From assembly GCA_022574065.1 (NCBI GenBank), contig JACZST010000158.1, positions 1-5,085 on the forward strand: DNA of 5,085 bases. The letters run 5' to 3'. Made by a program: the position numbers and the translations under genes. Position 1 is the stretch's first letter, and each line of letters opens with the position of its first letter. The notes under the pieces were generated by a model. The model saw only the letters and a list, made by a program, of their open reading frames with translations, was not told where the DNA came from and made no database searches. The stretch is from Acidobacteriota bacterium. GTDB lineage: Bacteria > Actinomycetota > Acidimicrobiia > Spongiisociales > UBA5794. Below, one piece after another: positions 1 to 5,085 of the stretch.

Positions 1-110
1 ATGCGCACCTCAAGATGGTTCGCTGCGAACGATGCCTTCCTGATAACGGTTGGGGTCGCCTGATCGATACGACCGCGCCGGACCTTGAAGAACACGGCCG
101 CCCTCCTTCG
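1..110 (+). pseudogene. Possible decayed 3' end of a MarR-family regulator gene (left-truncated)
   Basis: Reading from base 3, the translation contains HLKMVRCERCLPDNGWGRL. It resembles the wing of actinobacterial MarR-type winged-helix regulators, where a 'LVRRERC-x-D-x-RG' stretch follows the recognition helix. The expected next element, a helix of the 'LKxTAPxHVxxVR' type, appears in a different frame as TLKNTAALLRR at about 82-114, followed at once by a stop. One frame therefore does not carry both halves, which fits a frameshifted remnant. No intact start or full domain is visible because the window begins here. This is a pattern match from memory over about 35 residues. Chance similarity in non-coding DNA is a real alternative. 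Confidence 0.27.
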
Positions 111-171
111 CCGATAGCGTCAACCCAACCTACGCAACGACAGGGCAGTGTGAGCCGCCCGCAGCTTTCGG
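111..171. other. Short non-coding gap before the end of the M15-like gene
   Basis: Sixty bases lie between the possible MarR remnant and the stop codon of the minus-strand peptidase gene. I see no open frame of interest, no clear hairpin followed by a T-run, and no repeat here. Confidence 0.4.
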
Positions 172-834
172 TCAGGGTGTGTTAGAGATCAGGGCGGCTC
201 GCATGATGGGGCCAATGGTGTCTGGACCCTCGCCGGGGAAAGTGTCGGGTCCGCCGTTGGCGGCGATGAATGCGCCTACTGCTTTGGCCATACCCGGGCC
301 ATAGTTCCCGTCCCATCGTCCGTCGGCTTCGCGACTGCGCGCCGGGGTGAACCCGCGCCGGTGGAGTAGCTCCATGTAGGTGGCGACGTGGTCTCCCACA
401 TCGCCGCGTGAGGCAAGTTTCAACTCGTCTTCTCCTCCACTCGGGACCGTACTCCAGTCGATGCCGGCCGCCAGGTCCGAAGGGCGACAGTCGATCTGGA
501 AATGCATGGTGTCACCGATCGACCAGCCAAGCCACCGAAACACCGGTGTCCCGGTGAGGCTACGGATACCCTCGATGGCTTCCACCTGGGGTCGGGTCAC
601 ACGGGTGTCACCAAAGTTCCATCCATCGTCGAAACGCGTCCCGAAGTGGTCGTTACCCAATTCGAACGGGTCGATGTCGATCGCTAGACAAGGGCCTTGC
701 CTCGTCGGCCGTGGTGCAGATGGCGCGGCATCGGTTTCGAGCTTAGAAGGCGTGACACGGAGCCCAGGTCGAAAAGGGTCTTTCGGCGGATGTGCGAGTG
801 GTGCAAGAGAGAGAGAATAGGGTGGAGGTATCAT
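172..834 (-). CDS. M15-type D,D-carboxypeptidase/endopeptidase-like protein with C-terminal peptidoglycan-binding-like repeat, possibly inactive
   Basis: The 220-residue reading has two recognisable parts. Residues ~49-130 resemble the M15 (VanY/L-Ala-D-Glu peptidase-like) zinc peptidases that cut peptidoglycan stem peptides: AIDIDPFELGN (51-61), QVEAIEGI (83-90), PVFRWLGW (97-104) and GDTMHFQID (107-115), the last supplying the D-x-x-H pair D108/H111. Residues ~142-190 resemble a peptidoglycan_binding_1 repeat: RGDVGDHV, then DGNYGPGMAKAVGAF. The family's first motif is HxxGxAxD. Here D53 and A51 are kept, but the His position is Q46 and the Gly position is C49, each one base change from the canonical codon. 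The protein may be catalytically dead, or the gene decaying. Residues 1-45 are Pro-rich and match nothing, and there is no clear signal peptide. I chose the ATG at 834; an in-frame ATG at 969 would run into the divergent ATPase gene. It is not functionally linked to the operon. I am fairly sure of the family but not that it is functional. Confidence 0.68.
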   Translation of the reverse strand: MIPPPYSLSLAPLAHPPKDPFRPGLRVTPSKLETDAAPSAPRPTRQGPCLAIDIDPFELGNDHFGTRFDDGWNFGDTRVTRPQVEAIEGIRSLTGTPVFRWLGWSIGDTMHFQIDCRPSDLAAGIDWSTVPSGGEDELKLASRGDVGDHVATYMELLHRRGFTPARSREADGRWDGNYGPGMAKAVGAFIAANGGPDTFPGEGPDTIGPIMRAALISNTP

Positions 835-904
835 CAGACCGCCGAGCGACTTTCTTGAGCGATTCCGGACCGTTCTGGCCCCTCCGGGCCCGGCTACGGG
901 TCGC
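835..904. promoter_or_regulatory. Divergent intergenic region, presumed to hold the ATPase operon promoter
   Basis: These ~70 bases separate the minus-strand peptidase start (834) from the first ATPase start (905), so transcription in both directions probably begins in or near them. No convincing -35/-10 pair is visible. A TTGAGC at 855-860 looks like a -35 box but has no acceptable -10 about 17 bases on. A short perfect GC palindrome (CCGGGCCCGG, about 884-893) sits just upstream of the first ATPase start, with no evidence that it is an operator. The promoter role is inferred from layout only. Confidence 0.3.
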
Positions 905-1273
905 GTGGCGCCGCCGACCGACGTCGCCTCCCGGCTCGGGGTCGAGCTCGCCTCGCTCCTTGCCGCCATGGACGAGGTCGAGCGGGAAGGGTCCGCGTTG
1001 AACGATGCCGCCGAAGCTCAGGCCGAGGCGGTCGTCGTTGATGCCGAGCGGCAAGCTGCCGCTGCGGTCGCGGCAGCCGAGGACGGGGCGTCGGAAGCTC
1101 GATCACGTGCCGCCTCGGCCCACACTCGCGAGATTGACGCTGAAATCGATGCGGCGCAGGCAGCCGCTCGGGACGAAGCCGAGCGGGTCCAGGTGAGGGC
1201 CGATGCCGCGTTGCCGACACTTGTCTCGCGAGTCATCACCTGTATCGAGTCGTACAGCGGAGGGTCGTCGTGA
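905..1273 (+). CDS. A/V-type ATPase peripheral-stalk subunit G/H-like coiled-coil protein
   Basis: This 122-residue protein is almost entirely Ala/Glu/Arg-rich helix. A long coiled coil is likely from about residue 8 to 108, with repeating ADAERQAAAAV- and AAARDEAERV-type heptads, ending in a short hydrophobic tail (LPTLVSRVITCIES). There are no membrane segments and no enzyme motifs. A small, Ala-rich coiled-coil gene opening an A/V-ATPase operon is the normal position of subunit H/G (ntpF/atpH class). That subunit pairs with E to form the peripheral stalk that stops the catalytic head from turning. The start is GTG at 905, the first usual start after the in-frame stop at 818-820. The only upstream purine stretch is weak (ACGGG). 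An ATG at 968 is in frame but also lacks a Shine-Dalgarno. Its stop overlaps the next gene's GTG start (GTGA). Sequence alone cannot prove homology for such low-complexity coils; the context carries the call. Confidence 0.75.
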   Translation: MAPPTDVASRLGVELASLLAAMDEVEREGSALNDAAEAQAEAVVVDAERQAAAAVAAAEDGASEARSRAASAHTREIDAEIDAAQAAARDEAERVQVRADAALPTLVSRVITCIESYSGGSS

Positions 1274-2199
1274 GCGGCGACTGGATCGCGGGCGCGGTTC
1301 GGGGCCGAGGACTGGCGAGATATCAGTTGGGATCGTCGGGGGCGGAACGCCTCGCCGCTTGCCATGGCATCGACGATGCGCTTGCGATGCTGGCCGGCAC
1401 GACCTACGAGCGCGCCGCTCGCGCCGGGCCGAACCTCGAGGTCGTGCAGCACGCCGTCGGGGCTCAAGCGCTGTGGCATCTGCGGATACTCGCCGGGTGG
1501 GTGCCGCCGGGAGGGGTTCGGGTGATCCAGGCTCTCGCTGGATGGTTCGAGATCGCCAATGTCGAAGACATGGCGGTGGCCGCCTTGCGAGCGGATGCCG
1601 GGCCTCCGAGCCCCGGACCATTCGAGTTGGGCCGTTTGTCCACGCTGTGGCGTCGTGCCCGGCGCTCCGGCACGCTTGCCGAGTTGCGAGATGCGGTGGC
1701 TGCTACGGGATGGCGTGATCCAGGGGGAGATACGGTCGAAGGTCTCCTGGTCGGTCTTTGGTTGGGTTGGGCGGGGCTGCTGCACCAGGCCGTTGCCGAA
1801 CGGCGCGAGTGGGGATCGGGTCTTGCCGCGATGGTGCTCGCTCAGGATCGATTCCTGCCCGGAGGCGTCGGCCGGCAAACGTCCCTTCGTCGGGTTCAGG
1901 GCGTAGGCGATCGGTGGCGGGACACCACCGATCTGGAGAGCTATATCGCGGCGTTGCCCGTCGCGGCGGCGTGGGTCTTTGCCGGTGTTGGCCGGACCGA
2001 GGAACTGTGGCTAGCCGAGGAGACCTGGTGGGGGCGCCTCGCCGAAGACGGTGCCGACCTCATCCGCACGGAACAGCTCGGTCGGGGCACCGTGGTAGGC
2101 GCCGCGGCGGTCATCCTCGCTGATGCCCACTTGACACAGGTCGCCCTCAGCCGTGCAGTGCGGTCTCGTGCGGAGGGGAGGGGTCATGCCCTCGTTTGA
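1270..2199 (+). CDS. A/V-type ATPase subunit C (AC39/V0 subunit d-like central connector)
   Basis: A 309-residue soluble, mostly helical protein, close to the ~320-350 residues usual for this family. The N terminus (AVRGRGLARYQLGSSGAERL, residues 9-28) matches the RGL-x-x-x-L pattern with which the family begins. WFEIANVEDMAVAALRA (92-108) fits its 'F-x-x-x-N-x-x-x' helix. The C-terminal helix GAAAVILADAHLTQVALSRA (277-296) corresponds to the family's closing 'A-x-E-x-x-N-x-x' helix, though the conserved polar residues are weak. In the enzyme this subunit sits as a socket on the K/c ring and receives the central shaft. Overall similarity is low, so it could be missed in routine annotation; operon position supports the call. 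The start is GTG 1270, preceded by GGAGGG (1259-1264, 5-base spacing) and overlapping the previous stop. It lies before subunit I rather than in the usual place after E. Confidence 0.77.
   Translation: MSGDWIAGAVRGRGLARYQLGSSGAERLAACHGIDDALAMLAGTTYERAARAGPNLEVVQHAVGAQALWHLRILAGWVPPGGVRVIQALAGWFEIANVEDMAVAALRADAGPPSPGPFELGRLSTLWRRARRSGTLAELRDAVAATGWRDPGGDTVEGLLVGLWLGWAGLLHQAVAERREWGSGLAAMVLAQDRFLPGGVGRQTSLRRVQGVGDRWRDTTDLESYIAALPVAAAWVFAGVGRTEELWLAEETWWGRLAEDGADLIRTEQLGRGTVVGAAAVILADAHLTQVALSRAVRSRAEGRGHALV
2172..2183 (+). promoter_or_regulatory. Strong ribosome binding site deciding the subunit I start
   Basis: GGAGGGGAGGGG lies directly before the ATG at 2186, inside the last codons of the C-subunit gene. 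It favours 2186 over the in-frame ATG at 2153, which has no comparable purine run before it. The N-terminal residues after 2186 (MNRIAVVAP) are also what the family starts with. Confidence 0.75.
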
Positions 2200-3586
2200 G
2201 GTTCCGGCTTCGGTCCGGATGAACCGGATTGCAGTGGTCGCCCCGCAATGGGCGGTCAGGGACGTGCTCGTCGACTTGGCGGAGTCGGGCGCCGTGGAGA
2301 TCGTCGGCGACCCAGCTCCTGCGTCTGGACCGGCTACCGAGGCTCTCACGCGTCTCGAACGAACCGGTACGAAAGCGACCGTCCCCCGTGTCCAACGCCG
2401 AGTACCCGATGTCTCGCGGCTTGAGGCAGACGGCGCAGCCGACCTCCTGGCTGGTGAGGCGGAATTGGAGCGGAGGCGTGGGATGGCCGTCGAACATGGT
2501 CGGATCGCGGCGTTCGTCGGATGGACACCCGACGCTGCACTCCCTGCGTTGGCTGGCCGGCTCGCCGAGGTGGGAGCCTCGGTGGTGAAGCTCCAGCCTC
2601 CTTCCGGTGAAGATCCGCCAACGCTCCTCCAACCGCGTCGGGTGACCGGATCGTTCCGGCCGTTGCTCAATGCCTACGGTGTTCTTCCTTACACCGACAT
2701 CGACCCGACCGGATTCGCGGCGGTGGCGTTCGTTCTGATGTTCGGGATGATGTTCGGAGACGTCGGTCACGGCGCGATTCTGGTTGCGATCGGGCTCTTC
2801 TTCGCCCGTGCCGTCAAGGCGAAATACCGCCCGATGCGACCTGCGGCCCCGCTTCTGGTGGCCTGTGGCATCTCGGGCATGACGTTTGGGCTCCTCTACG
2901 GAGAGTTCTTCGGCCCCACCGGGATCATCGAGCCCCTGTGGCTGAACCCTCTGGAAGAGCCACTCGTGCTCTTTGCCGCAGCGGTGATCTTCGGGGCAGT
3001 GCTGCTGGCGATCAGCTATCTGCTGGGAACGGTGAATCGCTGGCGGGAAACCGGGCCTGGCACGGCGCTGTACGCGTCGTCGGGCCTGGCGGGAACGTCC
3101 GTGTTCATCGCGATCGCTGCCGTCGTTGTCGGGTTGCTCACCGGTGTCACCGGCTGGTACCTCCCGGCCCTGGTTCTCGCTGGGATCGGGCTCGCATTGC
3201 TGTTCGTCGGGGCCTACAGCGGGGCCGGGGGCGGAAGCATCGGAACGACACTGGCGGTCGTCAACGTGTTTGAGACAACGGTGCGCATCGTGAGCAGTGG
3301 AGTTTCCTTCGTTCGCTTGGCGGCTTTCGGGATGATGCATGCAGCGCTCAGCCTGGTGATCTGGACGGGCACCGTGGCCCTCGCGGAGTACGCGTGGGGC
3401 TGGCCGTTTGCCATCGCGCTGTTCGTGGTCGGCACGGCTCTGGCGATTGCCCTCGAGGCGCTCGTGGCGGGGATCCAAGCGCTGCGTCTGGAGTATTACG
3501 AGATGTTCTCGCGGGTCTTTTCGGGAGAGGGCCGAGTGTTCTTGCCGTTCGAGGTCGAGTTGGTCAAAGACGAGGAGTTGGTATGA
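2186..3586 (+). CDS. A/V-type ATPase membrane subunit I (subunit a), short-arm form
   Basis: The stator membrane subunit that carries ions past the K ring; 466 residues against roughly 600-700 usual for the family. Residues 12-40 start the cytoplasmic arm (MNRIAVVAPQWAVRDVLVDL) and 108-137 close it (AAFVGWTP...VVKLQPP). The Pro-rich link (DPPTLLQP, 143-150) then leads into the membrane domain: YGVLPYTDIDPTGF (164-177), FGMMFGDVGHG (186-196), and several hydrophobic helices up to ~430. Key half-channel residues are present. SFVRLAAFGMMHA (374-386) gives R377 and H385. LEALVAGIQALRLEYYEMF (423-441) gives E424 and R434. These correspond to yeast Vph1 R735, H743, E789 and R799, which are important for proton transport. 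The closing FSGEGRVFLPFEVE is typical. The missing ~150-200 residues all come from the arm's coiled-coil hairpin and globular lobes. It overlaps subunit C by 14 bases and K by ATGA. Confidence 0.95.
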   Translation: MPSFEVPASVRMNRIAVVAPQWAVRDVLVDLAESGAVEIVGDPAPASGPATEALTRLERTGTKATVPRVQRRVPDVSRLEADGAADLLAGEAELERRRGMAVEHGRIAAFVGWTPDAALPALAGRLAEVGASVVKLQPPSGEDPPTLLQPRRVTGSFRPLLNAYGVLPYTDIDPTGFAAVAFVLMFGMMFGDVGHGAILVAIGLFFARAVKAKYRPMRPAAPLLVACGISGMTFGLLYGEFFGPTGIIEPLWLNPLEEPLVLFAAAVIFGAVLLAISYLLGTVNRWRETGPGTALYASSGLAGTSVFIAIAAVVVGLLTGVTGWYLPALVLAGIGLALLFVGAYSGAGGGSIGTTLAVVNVFETTVRIVSSGVSFVRLAAFGMMHAALSLVIWTGTVALAEYAWGWPFAIALFVVGTALAIALEALVAGIQALRLEYYEMFSRVFSGEGRVFLPFEVELVKDEELV

Positions 3587-3999
3587 CGATATGGGTTTTG
3601 GCACTTCTGGCCATACCGGTTGGGTTCGCCGTGGTTCTTGGGCTGCGTCGCAATCCTCGCCGATGGATGCGAAGACTGATGTTCCTCAACGGCGTCATCG
3701 GGTTTGCCGCCGTGACCTTTCTGGTGCTTGCGATCTTCGGTCCTGTGGCTCCGGCGTTTGCACAGACTGCGGAGGATTCCTCCGCTTCCGTGGGACAGGC
3801 ATACCTCGCCGCCTCGATCGCTGTGGCAGGCTCGTCGATCGGTGCGGCCATCGCGGTGGCCTACACCGGGGCCGCCTCGATTGCGGCGATTAGTGAGAAG
3901 CCGGAGATGTTCGGGCGCACCATGGTTTTCGTGGGCCTCGCCGAGGGGATCGCCATCTACGGCCTGATCATCGCGGTGTTGATCCTGGCCAGGGTGTGA
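3583..3999 (+). CDS. A/V-type ATPase proteolipid subunit K (c-ring subunit) with N-terminal extension
   Basis: A 138-residue membrane protein. Residues 73-138 are the ring hairpin: a Gly/Ala-rich first helix (AYLAASIAVAGSSIGAAIAV), the cytoplasmic loop SEKPEMFGR (104-112), and a second helix VFVGLAEGIAIYGLIIAVLI (115-134) whose E121 is the ion-carrying carboxylate. Before it come two further hydrophobic stretches (about 3-21 and 32-55) separated by a very basic RRNPRRWMRR. The second ends in APAFA-QTAE, a typical signal-peptidase I site after A60. Similar N-terminal extensions occur in some bacterial K subunits. The mature ring unit could therefore be a 78-residue two-helix hairpin. Start ATG 3583 overlaps the stop of subunit I (ATGA) and has GAGGAG at 3572-3577. 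Thirteen bases separate its stop from subunit F. Confidence 0.93.
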   Translation: MTIWVLALLAIPVGFAVVLGLRRNPRRWMRRLMFLNGVIGFAAVTFLVLAIFGPVAPAFAQTAEDSSASVGQAYLAASIAVAGSSIGAAIAVAYTGAASIAAISEKPEMFGRTMVFVGLAEGIAIYGLIIAVLILARV

Positions 4000-4012
4000 T
4001 CGCGGAGGGCAC

Positions 4013-4234
4013 ATGAGCACCATTGCGGTCATCGGGGCACGGGAGGTCGTGGAGGGCTTCTCCCTTGCCGGTGTTGTCGTGCACTCGGCGAGGACCCCGG
4101 ACGAGGCGCGGCAGGCGTTTTCCAACCTCGACACCGACACGAGTGTGGTGTTCCTGACGGAACAGACTGCTGCAGCGTTGACCGATCTCCTTCCGTCGAG
4201 ACGAGACGTGATATGGACGACGCTGCCGACCTGA
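4013..4234 (+). CDS. A/V-type ATPase subunit F (short form)
   Basis: A 73-residue protein with the Rossmann-like opening of subunit F: IAVIGAREVVEGFSLAGVVV (residues 4-23), a middle 'DEAR-AF' helix, and a second strand VVFLTEQTAAAL (45-56). The usual start is 'IAVIGDxDTVxGFxLAG' and the second strand is normally followed by 'I-T-E-x'. F normally binds the central shaft and can move its C-terminal helix to regulate the enzyme. Family members usually run to about 100 residues. Here the protein stops right after the third strand (VIWTTLPT), so the C-terminal helix that contacts D and the head is missing or very reduced. Start ATG 4013 has GGAGGG at 4004-4009. The last 22 bases overlap the start of subunit E in another frame. 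Confidence 0.88.
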   Translation: MSTIAVIGAREVVEGFSLAGVVVHSARTPDEARQAFSNLDTDTSVVFLTEQTAAALTDLLPSRRDVIWTTLPT

Positions 4235-4737
4235 GATCCGCGCTCGACGTCGTTGCCCAGGCGTTGCTCAGCCGGTCGGAGGCTGAGGCTTCGGCCCGGA
4301 TAACGGCCGCCGAGGAACGCGCCAAAGATATCGTCGCCGAGGGTCTGGCGCACGCCGAGGACATCACGCGTTCAGCGGAAGCGGAAGGAACTCGATCGGC
4401 CGAGTCTGAGGCCGGCCATCGCCTCGCTCGGGGCCGCCGCAAGGCACGCCGAGCCGTGCTGGGTGCGCGAATGGTCGCGATGGAGCGCCTCCACGCGGAG
4501 ACGTTAGCCGCGGTGGACGAGCTGCGGTCACGGCCCGATTACCCCAACCTCGAGGATGGTCTCGCCGACCTGGCAATGACGGCTTTGGGTCCCGACGCGG
4601 AGCTCGAGCGGGATCCAGAGCTTCGGGGTGGGGTGCGGGCTCGGGCCGGCTTCCGAACGGTCGACTTGACTTTGCCCAGCTTGGCCGAGCGATGCCTACA
4701 GGATCTCCGGACCGATCTGGAGGCGCTATGGGAGTGA
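4213..4737 (+). CDS. A/V-type ATPase peripheral-stalk subunit E
   Basis: A 174-residue stalk protein, near the usual ~190. Residues ~5-95 form a charged Ala/Glu/Arg helix (for example ARITAAEERAKDIVAEGLAH) that would coil with the G/H subunit. Residues ~96-174 form the globular head domain that grips subunit B: ELRSRPDYPNLEDGLADLA (103-121), then a GG-turn segment with LRGGVRARAGFRTVDLTLP (137-155), then a final helix LAERCLQDLRTDLEALW (157-173). The 'GGV ... D-x-T' pattern is the family's hallmark strand pair. Start ATG 4213 lies inside the end of subunit F, with only a weak purine stretch upstream (GAGACGAGACG), so translation probably depends on ribosomes finishing F. It overlaps the A-subunit start by 10 bases. 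Usually E comes before C and F; here it follows F. Confidence 0.88.
   Translation: MDDAADLRSALDVVAQALLSRSEAEASARITAAEERAKDIVAEGLAHAEDITRSAEAEGTRSAESEAGHRLARGRRKARRAVLGARMVAMERLHAETLAAVDELRSRPDYPNLEDGLADLAMTALGPDAELERDPELRGGVRARAGFRTVDLTLPSLAERCLQDLRTDLEALWE
4719..4723 (+). promoter_or_regulatory. Ribosome binding site for the A subunit
   Basis: GGAGG, 4 bases before the ATG at 4728 and 10 before an in-frame GTG at 4734 that overlaps the E stop as GTGA. The ATG is preferred, but both starts are possible and differ by only two residues. Confidence 0.6.
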
Positions 4738-5085
4738 CGGCCGACAACGACCGTGAATCGACCACCGGTTCGGTCGTGCGGGTGGCGGGGCCACTGGTAG
4801 TCGCCGAGGGTCTGCCGAACGCGGCGATGTTCGACGTGGCACTCGTGGGTACGCGCCGTCTGCCCGGAGAGGTGATCGACCTCGATGGGAGCCGGGCCAC
4901 GATTCAGGTCTACGAGTACACCGGCGGCGTGAGCCCAGGGGACCCGGTCACTGCCACGGGCCTGCCACTATCGGCCGAGTTGGGGCCCGAACTGCTCGGT
5001 GGCGTCTTCGACGGGCTACTACGCGCGCTGGGTCGGGCCGAGGATCTGTTGGTTCCTGGGACCACGCCGATGGTGCTGTCGCACG
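4728..5085 (+). CDS. A/V-type ATPase catalytic subunit A, 5' portion (cut by window end)
   Basis: Only the first ~119 of the ~580 residues usual for this subunit are present. They form the N-terminal beta-barrel and the start of the A-type linker. After a ~12-residue polar leader come GSVVRVAGPLVVAEGLPNAA (14-33), MFDVALVG (34-41), LPGEVIDLDG (45-54), IQVYEYTGGVSPGDPV (59-74) and LPLSAELGPELLGGVFDG (79-96). These match the family's 'G-x-V-x-x-V-x-GPVV', 'L-x-GEVI', 'IQVYE-x-T-x-G-x-x-PG-x-PV' and 'L-x-x-ELGPGLL-x-x-x-DG'. The barrel forms the crown of the A3B3 head; the P-loop and catalytic residues lie beyond the window. Two small departures: ELGPE for the usual LGPG, and DGLLRALG where most have DGIQRPL. 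It overlaps E by 10 bases. Confidence 0.93.
   Translation, partial: MGVTADNDRESTTGSVVRVAGPLVVAEGLPNAAMFDVALVGTRRLPGEVIDLDGSRATIQVYEYTGGVSPGDPVTATGLPLSAELGPELLGGVFDGLLRALGRAEDLLVPGTTPMVLSH

Noticed and set aside
380..820. A 146-codon plus-strand open frame opposite the M15-like gene
   Set aside because: The minus-strand frame shows clear peptidase and peptidoglycan-binding patterns. This frame shows none.
855..883. TTGAGC as a -35 promoter element for the operon
   Set aside because: No -10-like hexamer lies at the right spacing; the following bases are GC-rich. It is not enough to call a promoter.
835..969. N-terminal extension of the M15-like protein to an ATG at 969
   Set aside because: It would overlap the divergent ATPase gene by 65 bases and adds only Ser/Arg/Gly-rich sequence with no family match.
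1018..1878. A 286-codon open frame on the minus strand
   Set aside because: Antisense to the G/H and C genes. It has low-complexity composition and no recognisable motif, whereas the plus-strand genes have ribosome binding sites and family signatures.
3394..3582. Upstream extension of the K subunit to an ATG at 3394
   Set aside because: This part is the out-of-frame shadow of the conserved end of subunit I. The ATG at 3583 has a good ribosome binding site and overlaps the I stop as ATGA.
2147..3604. A 485-codon open frame on the minus strand
   Set aside because: It lies antisense to subunit I over its whole length. Its product is rich in Arg, His, Gln and Asp with no domain pattern, as expected from a GC-rich shadow frame.
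1..5085. CRISPR arrays, insertion sequences, tRNA or rRNA genes, strong terminators
   Set aside because: I looked for direct or inverted repeats, tRNA-like arms, transposase motifs and hairpins followed by T-runs, and saw none that I could support.

Overview
The window holds most of the left-hand part of an A/V-type (archaeal/vacuolar-type) rotary ATPase operon. It reads left to right from about position 905 to the right edge, where the catalytic A subunit is cut off. The DNA is GC-rich, genes are packed with stop/start overlaps, and Shine-Dalgarno sequences are strong. This suggests a high-GC bacterium, perhaps Actinomycetota or a similar lineage. No gene here fixes the taxonomy, so that assignment is inference.

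Layout. Positions 1-171 contain no intact gene. The first ~110 bases read, across two frames, like the decayed tail of a MarR-type regulator (weak call). Positions 172-834, minus strand, encode a predicted M15-type D-Ala-D-Ala carboxypeptidase/endopeptidase with a C-terminal peptidoglycan-binding-like repeat. Its first zinc-binding motif appears damaged, with Gln where His is expected. About 70 bases separate it from the divergent ATPase operon and must hold any local promoters, but I could not pick one with confidence.

The operon order is: stalk coiled coil G/H (905-1273), C/AC39-type central connector (1270-2199), membrane subunit I/a (2186-3586), proteolipid K/c (3583-3999), F (4013-4234), E (4213-4737), and A, partial (4728-5085+). 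The expected partners B and D are not in the window and probably lie downstream. Six of the seven genes overlap or sit within 13 bases of the next, which fits one transcript with coupled translation.

How the parts work together. A (with the unseen B) forms the ATP-hydrolysing or -synthesising head. F and the C connector belong to the rotor shaft linking the head to the ring of K subunits. E and G/H form peripheral stalks anchoring the head to the cytoplasmic arm of I. Ions cross at the I/K interface, where the essential Arg of I and Glu of K are both present. The unusual points are the gene order (C before I, F before E), a markedly shortened subunit I arm, a very short F, and a K subunit with an extra N-terminal hydrophobic segment ending in a signal-peptidase-like AFA-Q site. 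I do not see an undescribed system; the window is a divergent, compact version of a known machine.
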